Shown here: one piece after another, positions 24,237 through 35,143 of the stretch
Numbering within the stretch: position 1 is the first letter of the stretch
Layout of the letters: every line of letters starts with the position of its first letter
DNA from: Thysanoteuthis rhombus
Taxonomy: Eukaryota; Mollusca; Cephalopoda; Oegopsida; Thysanoteuthidae
DNA length: 64,000 bases
NCBI GenBank assembly: GCA_963457665.1
Contig: OY735222.1
Coordinates: 44,060,043-44,124,042, forward strand
Direction of reading: 5' to 3'
Translations under genes and position numbers: made by a program
The notes under the pieces: generated by a model
Seen by the model: only the letters and a program-made list of their open reading frames with translations
The model's database searches: none
What the model was told of the DNA's origin: nothing

Positions 24237-24339
24237 CAGTCGAATTGACAGGGGGCATTATTGAGCAAGGCGTAGAGATCAATCTCTTCCATAACAGAAT
24301 CAATAGGATCGCCACGTGAGAATCATTTGGATTCTGAGC

Positions 24340-24625
24340 TGCTCACAGCACCTGGTATTACCAGATGATCCCCAATATAGGCACTGACCAGGCTGGCTTA
24401 AGCAACTTCGATGATCGTACGAGAACCGGTGTGTCCAGCGTGATTTGTCCGTAATCTCTTAGCTTCGGGGAGAGGTTCCTCAACCCTAGTCCTTGTGCTC
24501 AGTGCTTAGTGGAGAGGCATTGGGTACCATTTTTAAATTCTCTGGTATGACTTGACGGTTGATTGAACGACACCCAACCAGACTGGAGGCGAGCACTCTA
24601 TCACCGGGCCATGGTGATTGGTAAC
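24340..24625 (-). mobile_element. composite tRNA-5S SINE
   Basis: Minus strand. A tRNA-like head (ATGGCCCGGTGATAGAGTGC; B box TCGTTCAATCAACC), a linker (TTTAAAAATGGTACCCAATG, CTAAGCACTGAGC), then a 5S rRNA-like part: CACCGGTTCTCGTACGATC, GAAGTTGCTTAAGC, CCTGGTCAGTGCC, GGTAATACCAGGTGCTGTGA. Order and motifs match the 3' two thirds of 5S rRNA, so both modules carry RNA polymerase III promoter parts. Confidence 0.85.
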
Positions 24626-24942
24626 GGTGCTTGTCGCTTTCATTATCGATAATCCCAATTCGACCCGAGAGTTTGGAAAACCAACACGAGAAACAGATTT
24701 TTGGAGATGGATTAAAGGAAATGCGATTTGAAGTTGAAAAGTGGGGGTGGAGGCAGGGACGTGTAGGAACATTCAAAGCAAACAGGAAAATCTAATCTCA
24801 AATCTTTCTCTGGCAGCGACGAAGCCACTCGAAAACACAGTAGTTGGAAATACTTTATGGATTTAAGTTCTATTGATTTTTTGATCAGGCAACCTTCTCT
24901 AATCTTTACTAAAATCTCATCGTGATGTATTTTAATTGCACA

Positions 24943-24990
24943 CACTCACACACACACACACACAATCTATATATGTATATGTGTGTGTGT
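24943..24990. repeat. (AC)n / (TG)n microsatellite
   Basis: AC run to 24964, then TATA and a short TG run, giving partial inverted symmetry. Confidence 0.85.
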
Positions 24991-25184
24991 GCGTTTGTGC
25001 ATAAGAAATATATACAAAAAAGAATTACACACAAACATCTTAACAGACACATAACAAGACCGACAGGCACAAACCATGACATCATGAATAATATTTGAGT
25101 AAACAGCGCAAATGGCATCATGCCCAGACGACCTTGACTGATTTTATTGTCTAGACCTTTATCGGTCTGTAATGAACCACTGAA

Positions 25185-25395
25185 AAAATCTTATAATAGA
25201 AGCCCCATTTTTCAAATTGTTTATTCTATTTTTGTTATCTCAGCCAAATGATATATTCACTGTGAAATAACAGGAGACCATTCCAAATAAGTGCTTCAGT
25301 ATAATATAACGCAAATTTATAATCATTCTATCGGATCATATATCATAGTAATAACATAATTGTTGCGTTGATAGAAACAAACAGAACAGATATTG
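25185..25395 (+). mobile_element. T1 repeat body
   Basis: Plus strand: AATTGTTTATTCTATTTTTG, CAGCCAAATGATATATTC, CAGGAGACCATTCCAAATAA, ATATAACGCAAATTTATAAT, then GAAACAAACAGAACAGATAT. The tRNA module is lost; only CCCCATTTT remains at the left. Confidence 0.75.
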
Positions 25396-25399
25396 ACGT

Positions 25400-26445
25400 C
25401 AATAAACAAGAAGAGTTTTTTGGAGTTAATATGTAGAGAGAGATAAATAGATATACTAGCTCGGGTAACTAGCATTACCCATGGGGGGTCTAGCTTAATT
25501 CTGTTCTGACAGAAAATATTTTTTATGATCGGGGGAGTAGATTTGTCACTTTTAAGAATGTTTAGAGTTACGTCAGTTTGGAATATGATAGCGAATGGTC
25601 ATACAACGGACGGAAAGTAATGGTCCAGCCCAGCATTATGGCTATATAGTTGATAGAATTACCCCATCCAATCTAAAATTGAAAAAAATAATCCAAAACT
25701 GACACTTTGCCAAAGGTAATGGTAGTCTGATTGAGAGAAAGGACAAATAAATCGGAGAAAATTATTAATACATTTATAATTCCACTGTTAAAAAGAAATT
25801 TACCCCAGAAAAACAACTGAATGAAACAAAAGTAAGGCAAATAGTGCTGGTACATTTGAGAGTCGGTTGGTACATTTGGAGGAGAGAAGGGAAGTTGCTC
25901 ATCGAATTCGCCAACGGCTGACTGAATGAATGACAAAAATCATAGTATAAAATCAAAGTTTATCTGATATACAGAACTGAAGAATGACATCTGATGACCT
26001 TGTATACCTCGAGATTTTGCTCATGCTAGAAATCAATTTTTTTGATTCTCCATACCAAATATCGAGTCAATTGGTCTCGGAGAAGATACACGAATAAACA
26101 AACTAAAGGCAAAAAAATAGTATAGATATTTGAACGAGCACAAAATCTGTATTTGCAGCCTATGACTCCATTCTTTCCAAAATGTGTGTTGGTATAGTTC
26201 AGTGGTCTTCAAAATGTAACTCCTCGAGGAACCCTTTTCAATGATTAATTTTTTAGAGGGCCCGTTAAAAAACGATTTTCCTTCCTATGTATGTATCGGG
26301 GGGACTATAAGATTTACATAAACCCAAATAGGAAGTACGCTCTCGAATGGGAAAGTAAGAACAAAGCTTATTAAGGAAAACTAAATATATAAACCACTGA
26401 CAAATGATCAAGTATATTGCAAAAAATGCCATTTTATTACGCTGA
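25400..26445. other. AT-rich spacer, nothing recognised
   Basis: No supported gene. CAAATATCGAGTCAATTGGTC near 26050 looks like a fragment of an interspersed repeat, unassigned. Confidence 0.4.
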
Positions 26446-26449
26446 ATTT

Positions 26450-26830
26450 ATGAAAAGGTCGCACGGAATACAAGGGGCCACGATTTTGTAGCAGCTGAAG
26501 CTCGTTACCACCTATCTTGACCCAAATATTTTACCACCGGAAAGAAGTTATCGGAGGTTACTCTGGGTACACCAATAGTGTCAAAAAACGGAAATGATTT
26601 CAACCGTGTGAATGAATGACTCGAATCTAAAGCACTGAGGTTCACAAGAAGATGACTGAATTTGCAAATGGCGAAGATGTTTGTGGACCAGAGTATTAAA
26701 AATCGGAGATGCCAAACATTCGTCAATGAAGTTAGACTAAACGACTTCGGGCGTTCTTCAAGAAACAAAACGAGTCCAAACGAACGCCATATTTACTGAA
26801 GCGGTAAAATTGTTGGAATCAAAAGGTTCA
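26450..26830 (+). pseudogene. possible decayed transposon-type ORF
   Basis: Plus strand. HDFVAAEARYHLS (about 26475-26520) and TTGKKLSEVTLGTPIVSKNG-like pieces resemble a DLVAAEAKYH motif I associate with widespread unnamed animal transposon-like proteins. At least two frame changes and a stop. Family assignment is uncertain. Confidence 0.3.
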
Positions 26831-27414
26831 GTTTCTCTGTTAAATAATCCAAAGTAGCAGACGATCTTATATCTTCTGTTATTGCAAGCTATTCTTCTGG
26901 AAGAAAATGGCGCGTGTTTAGGTTAGATTTGCGACTTATCTCACTTTTCTTTGGTGCTTCTCTCTTTTCCTGGAACAAGAAAATAAAAAGATTTCTTCTT
27001 CATCTTCTTCTTCTTCTTTTTCTTCTTTTCGAATTATGTTGTTCGCATTACCATTATTATTAATAGTAGAGCCATTTGTTGTATTTGTATTAAGACTTAC
27101 ATTTAGTGTCTAAGCCTCTGTGCACAAATAGTATAAATGTCAGTATCATTATAATTATTATTGTCGTCGTTACTATTAGAAATAAATGTTTATGTAACCT
27201 ATGGCGTAACGGATCGGATCGGATCGATAGAAAGAATATGTCAAACATCCCCCTTCATTCGAGTGATAACATTATTAAAGATACTAAAATACTAGTAGCA
27301 TATATAGGAAGTGGACAGATGTCCAAATATCCATTTGGTATACGAACAGGTATACCAAATATGATCAGAATTCGGAAGGTTGACCATCCAGAATTCGCCT
27401 ATATTCATCCATGA

Positions 27415-27881
27415 AATTTATGAAAAATTGTCAGAAGAGAAAAGCCCATCAAATTATGGACGTGACTATGCCTGTGGACCATAGAGTAAAGAGGAAGGAA
27501 AGTGAAAAACTGGGGAAAATACCAAGATCTAGGAAGAGAACTAAAGAAGATGTGGGACATGAAAGTCAGGGTAGTACCAATAATAATAGGCGCACTAGGA
27601 ACTGTCCCAAAGACTGGAGGGATAAAAGGAAAGGTTGAGACTGTACTGACTTCAGCACTGCTAGGAACTGCAAATATACTGAGGAAAGTGCTATAAATAT
27701 AAGGTCTGTGACAGTAAATGTAAGCAGTGGCCTAACAGAGGAAGGAAAATGGAAGCAGAGATATGAACCACAGCACTGGCGTGATAGGCGAGGGAGAGAA
27801 GAAATGTGGGTTGAAGACCTGAGGAGACTTACTGTCACCCAGCCTTCAGCAGTAACCACCACGCAACTGGTGTGAGATTGC

Positions 27882-27966
<85 letters not shown>
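27415..27966 (+). mobile_element. LINE B 3' end with AAT tail
   Basis: Plus strand. Two frames joined by one shift near 27500: DVTMPVDHRVKRKESEKLGK, then YQDLGRELKKMWDMKVRVVP, IIIGALGTVPK and LLGTANILRKVL (stop at 27694). This is the C-terminal region of a non-LTR reverse transcriptase family common in animals. The 3' UTR (CACAGCACTGGCGTGATAGG ... CAACTGGTGTGAGATTGC) leads to an (AAT)n tail at 27887-27966. Confidence 0.85.
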
Positions 27967-27968
<2 letters not shown>

Positions 27969-28479
27969 TACGGGAAAAATCGCCACTTTTTTATTCTAGA
28001 TGTTGCGTTATCACTCGATTCGGGTGAAAATTCAAATTGAAAGGCGATATTTCGTATCATATCACCGGTTGGAAGCATATTGTAGATTACAATTGCAAAA
28101 TATCAATTAATTTGATTTTTAATTTCAATAATCTAATGTTTAATGTTAATTAATTCAATATTTAATTTTATTAATTTGACATTTAATGATGGAATCTGTC
28201 AATTTTAATTGGTCTTTAGGTCGTGTATATATATTAGGCATACAGACACATTCAAACATACACGCGCACACATTTTTATATAGATATATATGTATATAAT
28301 GAAATCTAAGAAGTAAGCCAGAAATAACTAACAAAAGCGAGGAAGAAGAAGAAAATGGCACAAGTGTGAAAAAAATTGGGGGAAAGATAGGACGGAGCAA
28401 ATCACAGGGCTGCTCCAATCTGTGGGGACACTGAAAGGAGAAGCTGGAAACCTGAGGAAATTTACTGTCACTCAGTTTT
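27967..28479. other. AT-rich spacer
   Basis: No gene. 28400-28480 includes GACACTGAAAGGAG and CTGAGGAAATTTACTGTCAC, possibly a scrap of LINE B 3' UTR upstream of the next relic. Confidence 0.4.
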
Positions 28480-28995
28480 CAGGCATCTGGTGTTAACATG
28501 CTGATGCATGAAGGGAAACACGATAGAGTGGGGCAATATATCCACCGGATAGTCTGGGGCACTATGGCGCCCCACACACTCTACAGTGGTATGAACACCA
28601 CTCAGAACCTGTGACTGAAACACAAGATGTGGCAACATTATGGGATTTCCTAGCATACATGGATCAGACTATTAAAGCCAACCGCCCAGACATCATTATT
28701 AAGGACAGAGAGAAAAAAGAATGCCCTTAAAAGATATGACCATTCTCTCAAACAAAACAGATCTGTAAAGGAGCTTGAAAGGCCTAGAAATTGAGATTGC
28801 CAAAATGTGGCAACTCAAGAATAAAACAATCTGTTATTATATGAGCCCTTTTGGTCATCAAAAAGGGTATCGACATTTTACAGGTAGAATACCGAGAAAC
28901 CCAAGCATCTATGAAAGACAGGAACTGTCCTCACAGGAGCCGCCTATATCATCCGCCAAGAACTGTCCACGTAAATATTTTGTCTTTTGAACAAC
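28480..28995 (+). mobile_element. LINE B-related relic
   Basis: Plus strand, several frames: YEHHSEPVTETQDVATLWD, FLAYMDQTIKANRPDIIIKD, GLEIEIAKMWQLKNKTI, (shift) VIKKGIDILQ, RIPRNPSIYERQ. The order matches the C-terminal part of a LINE related to LINE B, in a different subfamily. Two stops and at least two frameshifts. Confidence 0.8.
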
Positions 28996-29474
28996 TATGT
29001 ACTGTTTCTTGCGTAGCCTCCTGTATTGACCCCTACTTGTATATTTGTGAAAAAAAAAAATGCCAGCGCCCAATACGTCATAACATTGTTGTCTGCATTA
29101 GATTTCCAGCTGAAACTCGGAGAGCAATGAATGCTACGAGACATCAAAAGAAAAATATATCAATAATAATGATAATAAAACATCACTGGCGTTTTCCACT
29201 TAAAAACATCTAAAATGGAATGAAGAATATCATCCAGTAGCATCTCAATTATGGACAGTCTAGATGTCATTAATGAGTCGGACAAAGCAATGTCAAAAAG
29301 GTCAAGAGAGCTTCCCCCCCCCACCAGCAGATCAGAAACAATATTTTTAGAAGGAATTTAGTGGGGTACTGTCTGTAGACGAAACGGTTTAGCCGGAAGT
29401 ACTGGAACACACGAACACAAGCACGAATAAAAAGTTATAGTACCCTTTGCCAAATTTTGTGGCTACAGCTGTTC

Positions 29475-29475
29475 G

Positions 29476-29553
<78 letters not shown>
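29475..29553. repeat. (AAT)n microsatellite
   Basis: About 26 ATA/AAT units. It could be the tail of a lost LINE B copy; no LINE sequence is recognisable next to it. Confidence 0.9.
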
Positions 29554-29554
<1 letters not shown>

Positions 29555-29844
29555 AAAGCAGCAGCAGCCATGGTATATTGATAAAATATATGAATGAAAT
29601 AATCTTTTGTGTTTTCGAAAAAAGAGAACGACATCAAGAAACTGTTGTGAACTCGCGAATCTGATCTGAGTGAGTGCTGCCATCTTTTTCCACTGAAGTA
29701 GTTTATAATAACAACAGATGGGAAATCGTCTGCTTCTTTGGATTAGATAATAGGAGAGCATCCGTACGTTCTGAAAAGTTGGTATTCGTGTATTCCAAGC
29801 AATTTTACCACTTTTGTAAATATCGTGTCCGTCCTCTTTCTCTC

Positions 29845-29880
<36 letters not shown>

Positions 29881-30485
29881 ATGATTCTTTCATATAGCCA
29901 GTGAATAAGTGTATACGTATAAGGAGACAAACTTGAGCATGCCATCTTGAGATTGTAGATGTGCAGACAATGCATCTTTATGTATGCATGCACTTCTGTG
30001 CACACACACATATATATATATAAGGAACATATTGATCTATACATAGGCGTGCAAGTCACGTATTTTCTATTTGTAAATATAGAAGCCTTTCTACATACGT
30101 AAACAAAAGAATACTCGTTTGTGTGTGAGAAGCGGACTGTTTGCACATATATTGGGAAAAGTACTCACGTATGTAAAAGCCCTCAGTTGTGTATAAAGCG
30201 ATGACTATATTTTGCTCTGTGTGAGCGAATATTTTTGTCATTATTTCATTTGTCTATTTAGTCGGGGTGGGGGCGTCCATTTTCAGTATATTCGCTTGGT
30301 TTTTGGTTTGTTTTATTGGGTTTCTTTTAGTGCTTTTGTTTTGTTTTTTGTTGTTGTTTTTTGGATGGGCTTTGTTTACTCTCTCCTTTCCTCTCTTTTT
30401 TTTTTTTTTTGTTGCTTTTTGTTTTAGGGTTTTTAGGGGGTTCTCTTGCCCGAAGCTTTCAGAAATAGAAATGAAGTTGATACGT
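29554..30485. other. spacer with short TG and poly-T runs
   Basis: No supported gene. (TG)n at 29853-29880. G/T-rich low-complexity tract at 30250-30450. Confidence 0.45.

Positions 30486-30489
<4 letters not shown>

Positions 30490-30566
<77 letters not shown>
30490..30566. repeat. (TC)n microsatellite
   Basis: CT run with one TTT interruption near 30524. Confidence 0.95.
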
Positions 30567-30569
<3 letters not shown>

Positions 30570-30887
30570 ATTTTGTTGTCTCTTTTTTCGTCGACGTCCA
30601 TTTTATTTACTGCTGCACCACGTACCATAGTTCCGTATTCGACCGCTTGGTGGCGCGGCCATTGATTGTTGTTTTCTTATTTCCAATCATAATTACCTTT
30701 GGGATTTTCGTTTCGCTTTCCATCCATTTCCTGCCTTTTCCCCGCTCTTAATTTCTTTAATCTTTCTTTCGCTCTTGTTTCAAAGCTTTCTGCGACGCTT
30801 CCTGTCTCCGTTTTTTTTTTCTTTTTCTTTTTCTTTCTTCTGGATGCTTTCCGTTCAAAATGCCCCTTGTCTTTGACTTTTTATAGT

Positions 30888-31221
30888 AGAAAGCGTCAAC
30901 TAAATCTGTCACCAAAACATAGGTTTCTTCAGTTTTAAAATGGGTTTGTCTTTCTATGTATGTATCATGCTTACAGGTCGAACCATTAGGACAAGAAGGG
31001 TGAAAATCGAAGCATTCACTTCTTATTATGTTAACAATAAACAGTTGTTGTTTGTTTGTTTTTTTTACTTTTCCAAATCCCACCCACCTCCCCAAATATT
31101 TGGGGATTAAATTTACAGTGTAATTTCATACTAAATTGGTTCTTTTAGTCTGTGTCCGGCAATGTTTGCGTGCGTTTTTAGAAAATTCAAACTTGTTAGT
31201 GATCACTGCCCGACAAAATGC
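30888..31221 (+). repeat. family P repeat, 5' two thirds
   Basis: Plus strand: GTCAACTAAATCTGTCACCA, ATAGGTTTCTTCAGTTTTAA, GTATGTATCATGCTTACAGG, TGTGTCCGGCAATGTTTGCG, TAGTGATCACTGCCCGACAA. It stops at 31221, where LINE A sequence begins. Confidence 0.8.
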
Positions 31222-31318
31222 TGGTACCAGTACTTTCCGAATTTATCTAGTTTGTCTCTGTTTTGTACTCTGTCGGCCTCGGTTGCGCATGTGATATCTG
31301 GGGATCCATTCTGAGATA
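31222..31318 (-). mobile_element. LINE A scrap inside P
   Basis: Minus strand, about 95 bp: CCAGTACTTTCCGAATTTAT, TGTCGGCCTCGGTTGCGC, ATCTGGGGATCC. No tail is left. Confidence 0.7.
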
Positions 31319-31699
31319 TCTATGAACAATATTGCCAGTACCACTGGAACACAAAAATACACAAGCGCATAAACATACAATAGAAAAAGTGGAAAACATC
31401 AGAAATATGACGATGTTCATCTGGCTTCACTTCGAAGTATATCAACAATGAAGAGAGACCATAATGTTTTGTTTTTTTTGTGAGAGTTTGGCGTCAGGGT
31501 GTAGGCTTCCAAGTAGACTAAAATTGGTTGGTAAACTGCGTAGCTATTATACACCAGAAAGTGGGAAGATTTAAAACAAGAAAAAAGTATTTTAATAAGC
31601 GTTAATACCCAGTAACGTTCTGTTAGTATCCAACAAGATTACATAGAGCGTCACAAAATCTAAAACGCCCCATACAATAACAGAATATCTGATTCTGTC

Positions 31700-31830
31700 A
31701 TCAGCTGTCGTTATGGTAAGCATTATGATGGTAGAGGGCACTGCAATTGCGGTTGTCATGGAAGGAGATGAGAAAGGCCTTTGACCAAATAGTGGATATA
31801 TAATGGCTGGTGAACATCATCATCATGGTC
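31700..31830 (+). mobile_element. possible LINE C 3' end
   Basis: Plus strand: CACTGCAATTGCGGTTGTCA and GGCTGGTGAACATCATCATC. The first part aligns with the end of the LINE C copy at 42.3 kb (GTGTAATCGCAGTCGTCATG); it ends in a short ATC tail. Confidence 0.45.
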
Positions 31831-31914
31831 GTGATCGGTAAATCTTCGGGAAGGTTGATCTCAGAGGCGCTCATATTAGACAATAACATCGGTCTCTGAA
31901 TCCAGCACATGACG

Positions 31915-32310
31915 GAGGATCTCATTGGATCGATTTGAGCGAATGAGAGGAAGAGAATTCTTGTTTTGGCTAGACGAGGCCATGGATAGTGAAAAGGATG
32001 CTAATTTGATTTGTTTTGGACGATTTCTAGATGCTAGTAACACTGTAGAAAGAAAAAAACTTCTTCTTTGTAAAAGTATCGCTTCCAGGAGAACAGCTCC
32101 AGATTTATTGGAGATACTTGACACATTTATGACTGAAAATAACTCTGGCTAAACAAAGTGTGTGGGTGTCTGTAAAGACATTGGTTGTTCAATGTCTATA
32201 TCTAATGGAAGGCTGCTGGCACTTATGTATTCGAAATGCGGTGACCACGTTGCATTCACAGAGAACTCGCGTCAAAGTATCAAAACCTTTCAGTGAATCT
32301 GATTCTTGGC
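31915..32310 (+). mobile_element. hAT (ZBED5/SCAND3-like) transposase relic, N-terminal piece
   Basis: Plus strand. ANLICFGRFLDASNTVERKK, LLLCKSIASRRTAPDLLEIL, DTFMTENNSG, stop, then TKCVGVCKDIGCSMSISNGR. This order is typical of domesticated-looking hAT transposases of the ZBED5/SCAND3 group (ELLLCK, DSFMTEN, WTKCVGVCTDGA). A stop replaces the expected Trp codon region. It continues after an interruption at 33.48 kb. Confidence 0.85.
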
Positions 32311-32356
32311 CTTTTTCCGAGTAAATTTTTAAAAATCAAGCGTGCAAATCGGAAGA

Positions 32357-32391
32357 TGAAGTGAGCAATTTTTTTTAATTTGCTCACTTCA
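32357..32391. repeat. 12-bp inverted repeat
   Basis: TGAAGTGAGCAA (32357-32368) and TTGCTCACTTCA (32380-32391), 11-bp loop. Nearby, 32565-32640 holds several TTCGCTCACTCTATTTTT-type variants. Confidence 0.8.
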
Positions 32392-32694
32392 TTTTTTTCA
32401 ACGGTTAGAAAACTGAATCCATGAGTATAAAAGACATTCACCGCTTCAATCGCTGGAAATGTTAATTTTGGGGGGTTAAATTAGTTGGAACTTGTCTCCT
32501 AATAAAATTTATAGGCCTCTTTAGTTAGTTCCCATCAAACGCTAATGCCCATATTTTCAAAGAATTTTTTGATTCGCTTGCTCTATTTTTTCATTCGCTC
32601 ACTCTATTTTTTTATTTGCTCGCCTCAATTTTTAACTTGCTTGGAAAAAAGTGAAGGCTGGTTAACGAAGATACTTAAGTTCATAAAAAGCCAG

Positions 32695-33308
32695 CCATTG
32701 AAGTCCAAAATCGAAGATGCAAATCTGGAGAACGTAGACCACTATATCTACCTAGCACAATGAATCTCCATGAAACCCACAAAACTAGAAGAGATCAAGT
32801 AAAGAATCACCCTAAGATGGCAAGTCTTTGGCAGAGAAAGCTCAACCTTCAAAGACAAGTCGATCCAAATAATCCTAAAAAGAAGAGTATACCTCCCATG
32901 CATCCTCCCGATAGTCACTTATGGAGCTGGAACATGGAACCGAACCAAGAGACAGACTCGCAAGCATGCAACGCACACATGAGAGAATCATGCTCAACCT
33001 CACATGGAGAGATCACTAGACAGCACAGTATATAAGGAAGAAAACGGTAGTCAGAGACATCATAGAATCTATTAGAAAACTAAAATTGTAATGGACAGGC
33101 TATGTTGCAAGAATGACAGACAACTGATGGACATCACGACTCACAACATAGATCCAAAGAGATCACATGCGAAACTGAGGCCGACGAAATACAAGATGGA
33201 GAGATTAACAGGACAAATTTAGAAAATACAGGCTCTGCAACGCCCATGATAGAGAATTGTGGCGAATCCTGGGAAAGGTCTTTGTCCAACGACGGACGTT
33301 TAATAGAC

Positions 33309-33338
<30 letters not shown>
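32695..33338 (+). mobile_element. LINE A copy splitting hAT relic
   Basis: Plus strand. KIEDANLENVDHYIYLAQ, LKRRVYLPCILPIVTYGAG-like, and onward to the ORF end (GGCGAATCCTGGGAAAGG) with a GAT tail at 33310-33338. One of the longer LINE A copies. It sits between two parts of one hAT transposase. Confidence 0.85.
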
Positions 33339-33340
<2 letters not shown>

Positions 33341-33479
33341 AGGGCCAAAATTCTTCAAAACAAGCGACCCGAGTTCGCCAAATCTTTCACTTTCATTAGT
33401 ATATTTAATCGATATTTTCGGAAATATGACTGTTTTAAATATCTCTCAGTAAGGAAACAAGACACATTTTGAAATTAGT

Positions 33480-34085
33480 AGAGAGAGTTTCAGCCTTCAG
33501 AAAACATTATTACTATGGGAAAGAAAAATGAATATCGACAGTGGCAAAGAGTTTTCCCCCATTGTTGCAGAGGTTTATGATCTCAAAAAAAAATGGATTC
33601 CTCTCATGACATAATTTTTTCTTTTTTTTTTTTTTTGAAAAGAAAAAAAGGATCTCAGCTTAGCAACTAGCTTCTAAAAGAACTCTCAAGGAAATAGTAT
33701 ATACGGGTTCATGTGTATTTAAAAGCTATTCAGGGTCTAATCTCCACCTGAATTTATGACTACAGAGAAAGAAAATATCATCAAGCTGTCTTTGGGAACA
33801 AAATTTATAAACGCGGAGTTAACTGAATTTTGGATATCAGCAAAAGATGTATATCCTTTGCTAAGTGCCGCAGCTCAACAAATCCTAATCCCATTTGCAA
33901 CGATTTATCTTTGCAAAGCTAGGTTTTCGGCGGTAGCTGTGATAAAAAAAAAAACACAAGTATTCTCCGAAAATCAATATGGAAAGGATAATGACGGTAG
34001 CTGCTTCCAGTTTGATTCTGGGAAACTACTCGCTCATCCCACTAGTAATTATGATTTATTGAAAGAGGAAACAAATACATAACTG
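33480..34085 (+). mobile_element. hAT transposase relic, C-terminal piece
   Basis: Plus strand. TLLLWERKMNIDSGK (about 33505) leads, after decay, into an open 108-codon stretch (33756-34082) with AELTEFWISAKDVYPLLSAA, LIPFATIYLCKARFSAVAVI. This is the hAT dimerisation domain (LTEFW, YPLLS, LPF.T.YLCE..FS). The usual Glu after YLC is Lys. The tail after KKKTQ is altered. Confidence 0.85.
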
Positions 34086-34679
34086 TTTAAGTATCTGAAT
34101 GACATTATTCATTATTATTTTTAACCTAGCTGACCTGATCACATGAATGTAAATACAACTTTTCAGTATTTTCTGACTTGGACAGCCGTGAAACTCCTTA
34201 TACAACAAAGGTGTCGTCATTCGAAAAGGACAGAGGGCCATTGTTCCAGATGATTTTCAAGGGGATTTCTAAACTATTGTATATCTACCTAACAGTCAGC
34301 ATGTACGTATGCTTGTAACATTTACTATATGTAGATGGATTTTCTTCATTTTCCTTAACATCTATTTATACATATATGTTTCTGTTTTTGTATATATTGT
34401 CCTATCCACATACCAATAAATTATATCTTCCGAGCTGTCTCAGTCTGTATCTGTCAATCTATTGTTCACGTCAGGTCTGTACAACTCCCAGTCCGTCTGA
34501 CTCTCCCTCCATCTTCGTCTATCCGCCTCTTTGATTAGTCTTTGGTGTTTGCATACCAATAGATTAAGTGATGAGCATATCGATTTTTCATATCAATACG
34601 TAATCAGTTGTGAAGTGACTATTCATCGCACTAGTGAGTTTCGCTAGGGGTAATTTTTTTTTTTTTTTTCAAAAGATAG
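34086..34679. other. AT-rich spacer, nothing recognised
   Basis: No supported gene. Poly-T near 34650. Confidence 0.45.
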
Positions 34680-35143
34680 AAAAGTGAAGGAAAAAATCAG
34701 AATGTGAAGATGAAAAAGAAACGTCATCGAAATGTGATGAAAAGAAAGAAAGGAGAAGAGAATTTGACGGAAAATGTTTGAGAAAATAGATTAAGATGTG
34801 AGAAATGAGAGAAAGTGAAGATTATCAAAATGAGAAGGAAGAGGAAGAAATCGAGAACAAACTGTTGAAGGAAAGAATAAAAGAAGATCATAATGTGAAG
34901 AAGAAGAAGAAGAAGAAGAAGAAGAAGAAGAAGAAGAAGAAGAAGAAGAAGAAGAAGAAGAAGAAGAGGAGAAGAAGAAATATCACAATGTGGAAAATAT
35001 GAAGGAAAATAGATCATAAAGTTATGAAAGAGAAAGAATGAAGATCACAATGTGGAAGAAATGAAACTAAAAGCACCACAACGTGAAGGAAAGAAAAATA
35101 TCACAAGGTGAAGAAAAGGAAAAGGAGCACTATGTGCAGAAAG
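34680..35143. repeat. decaying halo of the 204-bp satellite, with (AAG)n
   Basis: Irregular, diverged versions of the satellite's GATCACAATGTGAAG motif (for example GATCATAATGTGAAG, TCACAATGTGGAAG), surrounding a (AAG)n run at about 34897-34968. Confidence 0.85.
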
